A program made the position numbers and the translations under genes. DNA of 64,000 bases from Caballeronia glebae (GTDB lineage: Bacteria; Pseudomonadota; Gammaproteobacteria; Burkholderiales; Burkholderiaceae). Under the pieces are notes generated by a model. It worked only from the letters and a program-made list of their open reading frames with translations. It searched no databases and was not told where the DNA came from. Each line of letters begins with the position of its first letter. Position 1 is the stretch's first letter. The stretch lies in the NCBI RefSeq assembly GCF_001545035.1, contig NZ_FCOJ02000027.1, positions 30,223 to 94,222 on the forward strand, written 5' to 3'. Below, in pieces: positions 53,718-62,348 of the stretch.

Positions 53718-53738
53718 GCGCTTGCCATTGGCAAGCGC
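53718..53738 (+). terminator. Hairpin after tauC, probable terminator
   Basis: GCGCTTGCC-ATT-GGCAAGCGC, a perfect 9-bp stem 12 nt after the tauC stop. The U-tract behind it is poor, so termination may be partial or Rho-dependent. Confidence 0.55.
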
Positions 53739-53904
53739 TCGATGCTTAATCTGCCGTCGCATCTAATACATCACAACGTGATACATTTGGAGATACGGAA
53801 ATTCGCGCTAGACAGGCGCGAGCCGCTGCAAGGCGTTCGCCGTTTTTCGATGCCTTTAAATCGCGCTCCGGGACGTCGAGACTGCCGGAGCGCAGGGAGG
53901 CATG

Positions 53905-54366
53905 ATGGGTACCTATCGCCGAATCTTGTTGTGCTACAACGCCACGCGAGAGGGCCGTTGTGCGTTGCGACTTGGCGCCCGGCTCGCGCAGCAACTCGGC
54001 GCGGAAACCCATCTGCTCGCCGTGCTGGACGACACTGCATGGACACGAGGTCTGGATGCCGTTCCTGCGATTCCCTTCGAGCTTGAAGAGATGTCAGCGA
54101 AAGAGGTGTTGCGAGAAGGCGTGAGCAAACTGGGGCAACTCGGCGTGACCGCATCCGGCCACTTCGCAATTGGAAACCCGATGAGTCAAATCCCGCGCTT
54201 CGCCGAAGAGTTGAAGATCGATCTTATCGTGGTCGGACATCATCGGAGCGGTCTTCTTGCACGGTGGTGGACCGGTCAGGACGACGGTCGCTTGCTCGAT
54301 CGGGTTTCGTGCAGCGTGCTCGTTGCGATGGATCTGGAGTCTCCACAAACTCAACATGACCGATGA
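53905..54366 (+). CDS. Universal stress protein (UspA family)
   Basis: 153 residues with the Usp Rossmann-like fold: YRRILLCYNATREGRCALRLGARLA at the start and the ATP-loop-like DLIVVGHHRSGLLARWWTG near 108-126, the GxxGxxG region being altered. ATGs at 53902 and 53905 are both possible; the second has the better spacing (4 nt) to AGGGAGG. It lies between tauABC and the convergent GntR gene. Confidence 0.85.
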   Translation: MGTYRRILLCYNATREGRCALRLGARLAQQLGAETHLLAVLDDTAWTRGLDAVPAIPFELEEMSAKEVLREGVSKLGQLGVTASGHFAIGNPMSQIPRFAEELKIDLIVVGHHRSGLLARWWTGQDDGRLLDRVSCSVLVAMDLESPQTQHDR

Positions 54367-54442
54367 TCGGAATGCCTCAAGCAGCACGATTCAGTGGGCG
54401 CAGCGGGCGTGAACATCGAGAGACGCGTCTTCCGTTATCTCT

Positions 54443-55198
54443 TCAAATATCGCTGCTCTTTGAAGTACCCGCGATGTATTCATACTCTTCCGTGTTGATA
54501 TGCGTGATTCGATATTCGACCGGTTTCTGGTTGATCGAATACGCAACCCGTTCCACTTCCAGCACGGGCGCTCCCGCTTCGATTTCGAGTAGTTTGCTTT
54601 CCAGTTCGCTCGCGCGGCCGATACGCAAGCGTTCATCCGTGCTTGTCACGTTGATCCCGAACGCATCCTGATAGAAGTTATAGAGCGTGTTCGGGCGGCC
54701 GCGCAGCATGCTTTCGGTGAGACCGGGAAATTTCGTTTCCGGCAGCATGACGGTGTCGATCACGACAACCTTGTCGTGCAACGCGAGCGCGTTCGTGAAG
54801 ACGAAAAGCCGCGTACCGTCGTTGATGCCGAGCCGTGCGGCGACTGCCGGCGCGGATTTCGCGCGCTTGAAGTTGACGAGCGTGACGACCGGATAGGCGC
54901 GGTCGCCGTCGCGCCGCGCCACGCGAAAGAAGCGGAAGAAGTGCCTGTCGCGCCGATGCTGCGCGACGAACGTCCCGAGGCCTTGATGCCGAATCAGGAT
55001 GTTCTCCGCGCATAACTCGTCGATAGCCTTGCGCAACGTGCCGATCGACACGCCGAAGCGATCCGCGAGCTTCTTCTCGGATGGAATTACTTCGCCACCT
55101 TTCCATTCCTGCTCGGTCAGTGCCGCCAGCATCGCCTCTTTCACTTCCTTGTACCGCGTACCACCTGGACCGATCGGCATTGCCGTGACTGTGCTCAT
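54443..55198 (-). CDS. GntR/UTRA regulator of the sulfolactate operon
   Basis: 251 residues: winged helix-turn-helix at about 15-80 (IPSEKKLADRFGVSIGTLRKAIDEL) and a UTRA ligand domain at about 100-240 (HutC subfamily). It is divergent from the suyAB-like operon; the 178-bp gap holds a consensus sigma-70 promoter for suyA and an inverted repeat just upstream of it. Local control by a sulfonate or its breakdown product is the simplest reading. Ribosome site GAGGGAAG. Confidence 0.9.
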   Translation of the reverse strand: MSTVTAMPIGPGGTRYKEVKEAMLAALTEQEWKGGEVIPSEKKLADRFGVSIGTLRKAIDELCAENILIRHQGLGTFVAQHRRDRHFFRFFRVARRDGDRAYPVVTLVNFKRAKSAPAVAARLGINDGTRLFVFTNALALHDKVVVIDTVMLPETKFPGLTESMLRGRPNTLYNFYQDAFGINVTSTDERLRIGRASELESKLLEIEAGAPVLEVERVAYSINQKPVEYRITHINTEEYEYIAGTSKSSDI

Positions 55199-55256
55199 CG
55201 CGCTTCCCTCGACTTCCTTTTTCGTTGACGGCTCATTGTACCTGCGCGCCGAAAAG

Positions 55257-55309
55257 ATCTAACACATATAGATGACCTAGTTGACATGGATGATATCGAC
55301 GCCTACTAT
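55257..55309 (+). promoter_or_regulatory. suyA promoter with candidate GntR operator
   Basis: TTGACA (55281-55286), exactly 17 nt, TACTAT (55304-55309): a near-perfect sigma-70 promoter 67 nt before the suyA ATG. The inverted repeat ATCTA-7nt-TAGAT (55257-55273) ends 8 nt before the -35 element and is the likely regulator site. Confidence 0.75.
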
Positions 55310-55376
55310 GCATTCCAGCGAACGGCGCCGGGTCGATTCGGCCGGTCCTTCGGATCATCACCAACAGGAGGAGCAC

Positions 55377-55718
55377 ATGAGTCACGCAGCAGCGGGAACG
55401 AGCGGTGCAACGAAGGCCGAAGCGGGTGAACGCAGAACGATCCATATCGTGTTGCACGAAGCGAAGGACACGGTGGGCGTCGCGGTAGTCGAAGGCATCA
55501 AGGCGGGATCGCAACTGAACGCGTGGATCATGGACGAGGACGAGATCGTCACGGTGCCGGCGAAGCAGGACATTCCCATTGGTCACAAGGTCGCGCTCAA
55601 GGACATGAAGGTAGGCGACACGGTGTTCAAGTACGGCGTGGATATCGGCAAGGTGGTCGCGCCCATCACGGCAGGCGAGCACGCGCACGTGCACAACATC
55701 AAGACGAAGCGCTGGTAA
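55377..55718 (+). CDS. suyA: (2R)-sulfolactate sulfo-lyase, small subunit (SAF domain)
   Basis: 113 residues forming one SAF domain, equivalent to the N-terminus of UxaA-type altronate dehydratases (HIVLHEAKDTVGVAVVEGI, DIPIGHKVALKDM, GEHAHVHNIKTKRW). In sulfolactate sulfo-lyase this domain is a separate small subunit paired with a UxaA-like large subunit, exactly as here (the large subunit starts 53 nt on). The enzyme cleaves (2R)-3-sulfolactate to pyruvate and sulfite. A split sugar-acid dehydratase is the alternative; the ComC-like gene nearby favours sulfolactate. Ribosome site AGGAGG. Confidence 0.75.
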   Translation: MSHAAAGTSGATKAEAGERRTIHIVLHEAKDTVGVAVVEGIKAGSQLNAWIMDEDEIVTVPAKQDIPIGHKVALKDMKVGDTVFKYGVDIGKVVAPITAGEHAHVHNIKTKRW

Positions 55719-55771
55719 AGCGCCGCGCGAAACCGGACCACCTTCACCCCACATCGAGAGAGAGAGACACC

Positions 55772-56947
55772 ATGAGCGTGATTCAACTGGACACCACTTT
55801 CCGCGGTTATCGCCGTGAAAACGGCCGCGTCGGCGTGCGCAACCACGTCATCATTCTTCCCGTGGACGATCTGTCCAATGCCGCCGCGATGGCTGTCGAA
55901 GCCGCGATCAAAGGCACGATGGCGATTCCGCACCCTTACGGCCGTTTGCAGTTCGGCGCGGACCTCGACCTGCACTTCCGCACGCTGATCGGCGCGGGCA
56001 GCAATCCGAACGTCGCGGCGGTCGTGGTGATCGGCATCGAGGAAGGCTGGACCAAGCGCGTGGTGGACGGCATCGCGAAGTCCGGCAAGCCGGTGATGGG
56101 CTTCGGCATCGAATTGCACGGCGATCACGACACGATCATGCGGGCATCGAAAGCGGCGAAGGAAATGGTGCAGTACGCAACCGCGCTCGAACGCGAGGAG
56201 TGCCCGATCGGCGAACTGTGGGTCTCGACCAAGTGCGGCGAGTCGGACACGACTTCGGGCTGCGGCGCGAATCCCACCGTCGGCAATGCGTTCGACAAGC
56301 TCTATGGTCTCGGCAATACGCTCGTCTTCGGCGAGACGTCGGAACTCACGGGCGGCGAGCAGATCGTCGCGGCGCGCTGCGCGAACGACAGCGTGCGTGA
56401 GCGCTTCCAGTTCATGTTCGACCGCTATCAGGACATGATCAACCGCTGGAAGACGGACGACCTTTCCGAGTCGCAGCCGACCAAGGGCAACATCGCGGGC
56501 GGCCTCACGACCATCGAGGAAAAGGCGCTCGGCAACATTCAGAAGATCGGCAAGAAGTGCATGGTCGACGGCGTGCTCGACAAGGCCGAAGCGCCGACGC
56601 ATTCGGGCCTGTGGTTCATGGACTCTTCGTCGGCCGCGGCCGAGATGGTGACGCTGTGCGCGGCATCGGGCTTTGCGGTGCATTTGTTCCCGACGGGGCA
56701 GGGCAACGTGATCGGCAATGCGATCGTGCCCGTCATCAAGATCTGCGCGAATCCGCGCACCGTGCGCACGATGAGCGAGCACATCGACGTCGATGTCTCG
56801 GGTCTGCTGCAACGCGAGCAGAACCTCGACGAAACCGGCGACAAGCTGCTCGAATGCATGCTCGCGACGGCGAACGGCCGCTGGACCGCCGCCGAAACTT
56901 TGGGCCACCGCGAGTTCGTCCTGACGCGCCTTTTCGAAAGCGCGTGA
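55772..56947 (+). CDS. suyB: (2R)-sulfolactate sulfo-lyase, large subunit (UxaA-like)
   Basis: 391 residues of the UxaA/GarD C-terminal domain family: GYRRENGRVGVRNHVIILP at the start, STKCGESDTTSGCGANPTVG (the metal/active-site cysteine region), GETSELTGGEQ and FPTGQGNVIGNAIVPVIKI. It lacks the SAF domain, which is supplied by the preceding gene. The sulfo-lyase is an iron-dependent cytoplasmic enzyme in Paracoccus and Chromohalobacter. The start at 55772 fits the family N-terminus; the ribosome site is a GAGAGAGAGAGAC purine run. Confidence 0.77.
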   Translation: MSVIQLDTTFRGYRRENGRVGVRNHVIILPVDDLSNAAAMAVEAAIKGTMAIPHPYGRLQFGADLDLHFRTLIGAGSNPNVAAVVVIGIEEGWTKRVVDGIAKSGKPVMGFGIELHGDHDTIMRASKAAKEMVQYATALEREECPIGELWVSTKCGESDTTSGCGANPTVGNAFDKLYGLGNTLVFGETSELTGGEQIVAARCANDSVRERFQFMFDRYQDMINRWKTDDLSESQPTKGNIAGGLTTIEEKALGNIQKIGKKCMVDGVLDKAEAPTHSGLWFMDSSSAAAEMVTLCAASGFAVHLFPTGQGNVIGNAIVPVIKICANPRTVRTMSEHIDVDVSGLLQREQNLDETGDKLLECMLATANGRWTAAETLGHREFVLTRLFESA

Positions 56948-57103
56948 GCACGCGAAGGCGCGATCTCATCGTCACGTAGAAGCACTCAGTCAGCAGTCCC
57001 CCGTCCGGTGCGCGCGCCGGTTCGAAAGCCGTCGCAGAAACGGCGCGAACCGGGCTCGCGCGCCCGTCGTCATCTTGCAGCAGCGAGTGGAGGAGACACC
57101 ATC

Positions 57104-58410
57104 TTGCGCGTGCTCAAGCATCTCTATGTCCAGGTCCTGATCGGCCTGGCCGCCGGCATTGTCGTCGGTTACTTAGCGCCGAAGCTAGGCGTGCAATTCA
57201 GCCTCTCGGCGATACCTTCATCCGTCTGATCAAGATGCTCATCACGCTCCTGATCTTCTGCACGGTTTCCGTCGGCATTGCGCGCATGGAAAGCCTCAAG
57301 CAGGTCGGACGCGTCGGCTTCAAGACGATCCTGTACTTCGAGGTCGTGACGACGATCGCGCTGGTCATCGGCCTGGTCGTCGCGAATGTCGTGCATCCGG
57401 GCGCGGGTCTCGATATCGATCCGAAGACGCTCGATGCCGGCGCGGTTTCGCATTTCGTCAGCGAGGTGCATACGGCGGAACACAAGAGCCTGCTCGAAGA
57501 GCTCGTGCCGAATTCGGTCGTCGGCGCGTTCGCGCGCGGCGATTTGCTTCAGGTGTTGCTGTTCTCCGTGCTGTTCGGCGTGGCGTTGTCGCTGACGTCC
57601 GGGCGCAGCAAGTTCCTCGCGCAAGGCATCGAACAACTCGGCGACACGTTGATGCGCATCGTCGAGATGATCATGCGTCTCGCGCCGCTCGGCGCGTTCG
57701 GGGCGATCGCGTTCACCGTGGGCAAGTACGGCATCGGCACCTTGCAGCAACTCGGTCTGCTGATTCTGTGCTTCTACGTGACGAGCATTCTGTTCGTCGT
57801 GCTCGTACTCGGCACCGCTTGCCGATGGGCGGGCGTGAGTCTGTGGTCCCTGCTTCGCTATCTGCGCGAGGAATTGCTGATCGTGCTCGGCACGTCGACG
57901 ACGGAGTCCGTGCTGCCTCGCCTGATGGAAAAGCTCGAACGGCTCGGCTGTCCGAAGTCGGTCGTCGGCCTCGTGTTGCCGACCGGCTATTCGTTCAATC
58001 TCGACGGCGCGGCCATCTATCTGACGATGACCTCGCTCTTCATCGCGCAGGCGACCAACACGCATCTTTCGCTGATGCAGCAACTCGGCTTGCTGGCGAT
58101 TCTCCTCCTCACGTCGAAGGGCGGCGCGGGCGTCGCGGGCGCGGCGCTGGTCGCGCTGACGGCCACGCTGTCGTCGCACAACATCATTCCCGTGGCGGGC
58201 ATCACGCTGATCATCGGCATCGACCGCGTGCTCAACGAGATTCGCGCGCTCGTCAACATGATCGGCAATGCGGTGGCGACGCTGGTGGTCGCGCGCTGGG
58301 AAGGCGTGTTCGATGTAGAAACGGCGCGTGGCATACTCGCGGACCCGCGCGCCGCCCTCGAAGAGGAGAGGCGTATGTTGATCGAACCTGCTCAGGATAT
58401 GCAGAAATGA
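57104..58410 (+). pseudogene. Dicarboxylate/amino acid:cation symporter, frameshifted near 57204
   Basis: DctA-like (DAACS) transporter. TTG at 57104, with GGAGGAG upstream, starts LRVLKHLYVQVLIGLAAGIV. After 33 codons the frame is lost: one base is missing around 57203-57207, where LGVQFSL should continue LGDTFIRLIKML. The downstream frame then runs intact to 58410 with all DAACS motifs (PTGYSFNLDGAAIYLTM; RALVNMIGNAVATLVVARW). Restored length is about 435 residues, the DctA norm. Either a real one-base deletion or a sequencing error; the clean remainder and the ATGA overlap with comC favour a recent event or an error. Proposed role: sulfolactate uptake. Confidence 0.85.
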
Positions 58411-59441
58411 CCGCATCCGACGAAGTCACGCTCTCTCCGGCCACGCTGCACGCACTCGCTCGCCGCGCCCTGCTCGAAGCGGGGGCGACCGAGGCCACCG
58501 CCGAAGCCACCGCAAAGGCGCTGGTCTATGCGGATGCGCGCGGGCTCTCGTCGCACGGCGTTGCGCGCCTGCCGATGTATCTCGCGCAATTGCGCAACGG
58601 CCGCGTCGATGCGGCGGCGGTGCCCGGCATCGTGCGCGACAAGGGCGCGGCGTTTCTCGTCGATGCCGCCGATGGTCTCGCGTTCGACGCATGCGCGCTC
58701 GCGATCTCGACCGGCATTGAACGCGCGCGCACGTTCGGCACGGCGGCGGCGAGCGTGACGCGCAGTCATCACTTCGGCGCGGGCGCCTATCACCTCGAAG
58801 CGGTCGGCCGTGCGGGGCTGGTCGGCCTCGCGTTCAGCAACGCGCCGGGTTCGATGCCCGTGTGGGGCGGCACGCATCCCTTGCTCGGCACCAACCCGAT
58901 CGCCGCCGTGTTTCCGCGTGCGAAGGCCGAGCCGTTGATGATCGACCTGTCGCTCTCGCAGGTGGCGCGCGGCAAGATCATGGTCGCGGCGCGCGACGAC
59001 AAGCCGATTCCCGAGGGCTGGGCGACGACCATCGACGGCGAGCCGACCACCGATGCACACGCCGCGCTCGGCGGCATGATGCTGCCGTTCGGCGGCGCGA
59101 AGGGCGCGGTGCTGGCGTTGATGGTCGAACTGCTCGCGGCGGCGCTGTCGGGCGCGCAGTTCGGTTCGGAGGCGGGTTCGTTTCTGACCGAAGAAGGTCC
59201 GCGCTCGCGTGTCGGGCATCTGTTCTGGCTGCTCGATCCGGATGCGCTGGCAGGGTCGCGCGTTTATCAGCAACGCATCGAAACGCTTATCGAACTGATG
59301 CTCGTGGATGAAGATGTCCGCTTGCCCGGTTATCGGCGGCACGAGATCGCGGCGGCGAGCGAAAGCAATGGCATCGCGCTGAATCGCAAGCTTTTGGAGC
59401 AACTGCGCTCGCTCGCGAACGATAGCGCCGATGCGCTCTGA
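58407..59441 (+). CDS. comC: Ldh_2-family dehydrogenase, probably (2R)-3-sulfolactate dehydrogenase
   Basis: 344-residue NAD(P)-dependent oxidoreductase of the malate/L-lactate (Ldh_2/ComC) family. His50 in RGLSSHGVARLP is the catalytic histidine, TRSHHFGAGAYHLE contacts the cofactor and GTHPLLGTNPIA is a family motif. Beside a sulfo-lyase the best fit is ComC, which interconverts (R)-sulfolactate and sulfopyruvate and, with a second dehydrogenase SlcC, inverts (S)-sulfolactate. SlcC is not seen here. Other members act on ureidoglycolate or cyclic imino acids. ATG overlaps the transporter stop (ATGA). Confidence 0.75.
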   Translation: MTASDEVTLSPATLHALARRALLEAGATEATAEATAKALVYADARGLSSHGVARLPMYLAQLRNGRVDAAAVPGIVRDKGAAFLVDAADGLAFDACALAISTGIERARTFGTAAASVTRSHHFGAGAYHLEAVGRAGLVGLAFSNAPGSMPVWGGTHPLLGTNPIAAVFPRAKAEPLMIDLSLSQVARGKIMVAARDDKPIPEGWATTIDGEPTTDAHAALGGMMLPFGGAKGAVLALMVELLAAALSGAQFGSEAGSFLTEEGPRSRVGHLFWLLDPDALAGSRVYQQRIETLIELMLVDEDVRLPGYRRHEIAAASESNGIALNRKLLEQLRSLANDSADAL

Positions 59442-59567
59442 GATCCGATAGCCGGCTGCGTCACGCTAGAGAAAGCAGGATGACTTACTAACAGGATTCG
59501 CAGCACACACCCGGCTTCTTCCCCAGCGATATAAAAGCAGGCGTCTTCATGACGCCCGGAGACAAGC

Positions 59568-60839
59568 ATGCCAAAGATCTTTCGTCAGATTTACGTGCAG
59601 GTTCTCATCGCAATCGTGGCCGGCGCTTTGCTCGGCCATTACTTTCCAGATGCCGGGCAAAGCGTCGCGCCGCTGAGCACGGCGTTCATCAAGCTGGTGA
59701 AGATGGTGACGGCGCCGCTGATCTTCGTGACGATCGTGCTCGGCGCGAAGGAGATGGGCGGGGCGGGCGGGCTGGGGCGTATCGGCGGAAAGTCGATCAT
59801 TCTGTTCGAGTTGACGACGACCCTCGCGTTACTGATCGGGCTGTGGGCGGTCAACACCATTCAGCCGGGCGCGGGTCTGAACCTGAGTCCCAGTTCCATC
59901 GACGCGAGCGTGCTGAACGGCTACGAACGCTCGATGCACGCATCGGGCGGCGTCATGGGCTTTCTGCTCGGCATCATTCCCGATAGCGCGGTGTCGGCCT
60001 TCGCGAACGCGGACATGCTTCAGGTCGTGTTGTTTTCGACGCTCTTCGCCATCGGCCTGTCGCGTGCGGGCAAAACGGGCGAGACCGCCTACAAGTTTTT
60101 CGAAGGCGTCAACAGCGCGCTCTTCGGCGTCGTGCGCATCGTGATGCGGTTCGCGCCCATCGGCGCGTTCGGCGCGATGGCGTATGCGGTGGGCAAGTTC
60201 GGCTTCGGCACGATGAACTCGTTGTTGATGCTGCTCGTCACGGTCTATGCGGCAACGCTCGCGTATATCGTCCTGATACTCGGCGGCATCTGTCTCATGT
60301 GCGACGTGAGCCTGTGGCGTCTTCTCAAGTACATTCGCGGCGAGATCCTGCTGGTCATCGCGACGGTTTCGTCGGAAGCCGCGTTTCCGCAACTCGTGAA
60401 GAAGCTCGAAGCGCTCGGCTGTCCGAGCGGCGTCGTTGGTATCGTCATGCCGATGGGCTACACGTTCAATCTCGCGGGAACGTGCGTCGCGCAGGTGATA
60501 TGCGCGGTGTTCATCGCGCAGGCGTTCGGCATTCAGCTTTCGGTGGCTGAACAGGCCGTGCTCGTCGGCATTTCGATGCTGACATCGCGCGGCATGGCGG
60601 GCGTGGCCGGCGCGAGCTTCATCTGCCTGCTCGCGACGCTCGCCGCGTTCAAGCATATTCCGATCGAAGGCGCGGCTATCGTGCTGGGCGTCGATCGCTT
60701 CATCGCGGAAATTCGCGCAACGACGAACATGATCGGCAATGCGGTTGCAACGGTGGCCGTCGCGCACTGGGAACGTCAGCGCGACGACGTCTGCATGCGG
60801 GAAACCCTCGGCATGCCGCCCAAAGCCCTGACGCGCTGA
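59568..60839 (+). CDS. Dicarboxylate/amino acid:cation symporter paralogue with altered NLDG motif
   Basis: 423-residue intact DAACS transporter: FRQIYVQVLIAIVAGALLGHYF at the start, SSEAAFPQLVKKLEALGCPSG in hairpin 1, GISMLTSRGMAGVAG in hairpin 2 and NMIGNAVATVAVAHWE in TM8. The TM7 motif reads NLAGT (301-305): Ala303 replaces the Asp that helps bind sodium in GltPh-type proteins. It follows comC by 126 nt, with GGAG upstream. It may substitute for the frameshifted copy or carry a related substrate. Confidence 0.88.
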   Translation: MPKIFRQIYVQVLIAIVAGALLGHYFPDAGQSVAPLSTAFIKLVKMVTAPLIFVTIVLGAKEMGGAGGLGRIGGKSIILFELTTTLALLIGLWAVNTIQPGAGLNLSPSSIDASVLNGYERSMHASGGVMGFLLGIIPDSAVSAFANADMLQVVLFSTLFAIGLSRAGKTGETAYKFFEGVNSALFGVVRIVMRFAPIGAFGAMAYAVGKFGFGTMNSLLMLLVTVYAATLAYIVLILGGICLMCDVSLWRLLKYIRGEILLVIATVSSEAAFPQLVKKLEALGCPSGVVGIVMPMGYTFNLAGTCVAQVICAVFIAQAFGIQLSVAEQAVLVGISMLTSRGMAGVAGASFICLLATLAAFKHIPIEGAAIVLGVDRFIAEIRATTNMIGNAVATVAVAHWERQRDDVCMRETLGMPPKALTR

Positions 60840-61254
60840 ACCGGCGCTCGATCCGGCGCTGCACCGCCGTGTGAATTGCGGTACAGCACGCACTTATTGC
60901 CTGTCGCAGATGAGTGGCCGACAGCTTCACACCGGACGTTTCTAAAGACGATTCACGGCACGCAATGCGTCGAGCTGGTAATCGCACGTGCGTCCTCGTT
61001 GTCGCGTCGCGCATGGTGCGAAGCCGACAAGGTCTTGGCGATTTCCGTCCGACGGGCACGCGCCCGCTCCCCTGAAAGTACCCTCGCAGGCAACGATGTC
61101 GCGGTCCCGTCGATGCGGCGTTCATCGTGCGCATCGTGAAGCGGCAACCGTCGCGCACTGCATGAGCGGGCGAGCGGATGTGAGGATGTCCCGCTCACTT
61201 CGAGGCCGGCGAACCGTGCAGTTCGACGGATTCAATTACTCGACAGGGGGAGAC
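60840..61254. other. Intergenic region, no gene seen
   Basis: 415 bp between the second symporter and the SGNH lipoprotein gene. In-frame sequence upstream of 61255 is open but has no signal peptide or motif. No terminator or convincing promoter was found. Confidence 0.4.
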
Positions 61255-62259
61255 ATGAATCGGATTCGAGCACTTTTGATGGCATTGGCCGCCAGTTCGT
61301 TGCTGGCTGCTTGCGGTGGCGGCGACTCTTCTTCAAACGTCCAAAGTTCCGCGGCCGCGCCTGCTCCCGCTTCAGCTCCTACACCTGCTCCCACGGCCGC
61401 TCCGGCGGGTTCGTTGCCGAATCTCGTTGCCATCGGCGATAGCTTGACGCAGGGAGTCGGATCGGATGGCGGAGGTTATCCGCAAATGTTATCGGAAATG
61501 TTGAATAACAGACCCTATGCGAATCTCGGAATCGGAGGGCAAACATCGACCCAGATCGCAGCGCGGATCGGAGCACTGCCATCGGCGGTAACGCTCGACG
61601 GCAACGCGGTGCCGGCAAGCAACACTGCGGTACATCTATCGAGTTTGTCGATCGATATGTTGTCGACACCCGCCGATGACGCCCCTCGCAGCAAGTCGGG
61701 AACGGTCTGTTCGGTTCATGGCGCGCTTCAGCGGACAGCGGATGGCGGCCCGCCATCGACGACCGAAACCTATACCTTCACGCGTGACAGCGCCGGGTCG
61801 GCTGTGCCGTGCGCCGCCGGGTCCACATTCATAGGCGACTCGGAAGGTTATGACACGTGGACCGCGCTTATCTGGGTCGGTCGTAACAATGGCTATGACA
61901 TCCCGACTGTTCTCGCGGACGTCAAGTCCATCGTGCAGTGGCTCAAGCCAACTGGTGCGCACTTCGTGGTGCTTTCGATCCTCAAGGGCGATTTCAGCGA
62001 CGAATACGCTGGCGGAGAGGTCGCGAAGTACCTCGACGATCTCAACGCGTCATTGAAAACCGCGTATCCGGACAATTTCATCGACGTCGAGACTCCGCTG
62101 GTCAATTCATTCAATCCGAGCCTTCCTCAAGACGTCTTGGATCACAGCCGCAATATCCCGCCGAGTTCGTTGCGCTACGACGTGATACATCTGAACGACG
62201 CCGGCTACAAGATCGTCGCGGAGCAGGTGAAGTCGTTGATCTCAGCGAAGAACTGGTGA
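61255..62259 (+). CDS. SGNH/GDSL-hydrolase lipoprotein
   Basis: 334 residues. Lipoprotein signal MNRIRALLMALAASSLLAAC with acylated Cys20, then a Ser/Ala/Pro-rich linker (about 21-52). The GDSL block is GDSLTQG with Ser63 as nucleophile; IGGQT and GRNN match blocks II and III, and DVIHLNDAGY supplies the catalytic Asp-x-x-His. It is an esterase/lipase-like enzyme facing the periplasm or the surface. ATG 61255 is fixed by the signal peptide and the AGGGGGAG site; the longer ORF from 60988 is rejected. Confidence 0.88.
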   Translation: MNRIRALLMALAASSLLAACGGGDSSSNVQSSAAAPAPASAPTPAPTAAPAGSLPNLVAIGDSLTQGVGSDGGGYPQMLSEMLNNRPYANLGIGGQTSTQIAARIGALPSAVTLDGNAVPASNTAVHLSSLSIDMLSTPADDAPRSKSGTVCSVHGALQRTADGGPPSTTETYTFTRDSAGSAVPCAAGSTFIGDSEGYDTWTALIWVGRNNGYDIPTVLADVKSIVQWLKPTGAHFVVLSILKGDFSDEYAGGEVAKYLDDLNASLKTAYPDNFIDVETPLVNSFNPSLPQDVLDHSRNIPPSSLRYDVIHLNDAGYKIVAEQVKSLISAKNW

Positions 62260-62348
62260 AGGGGTGCTTCGTCGCTCGCGCGGGACATCGTGACACCGCG
62301 CGGACGACGAGCGGACGGTTGGCGCCTCCGAACTGGGAATCGCGCGCC

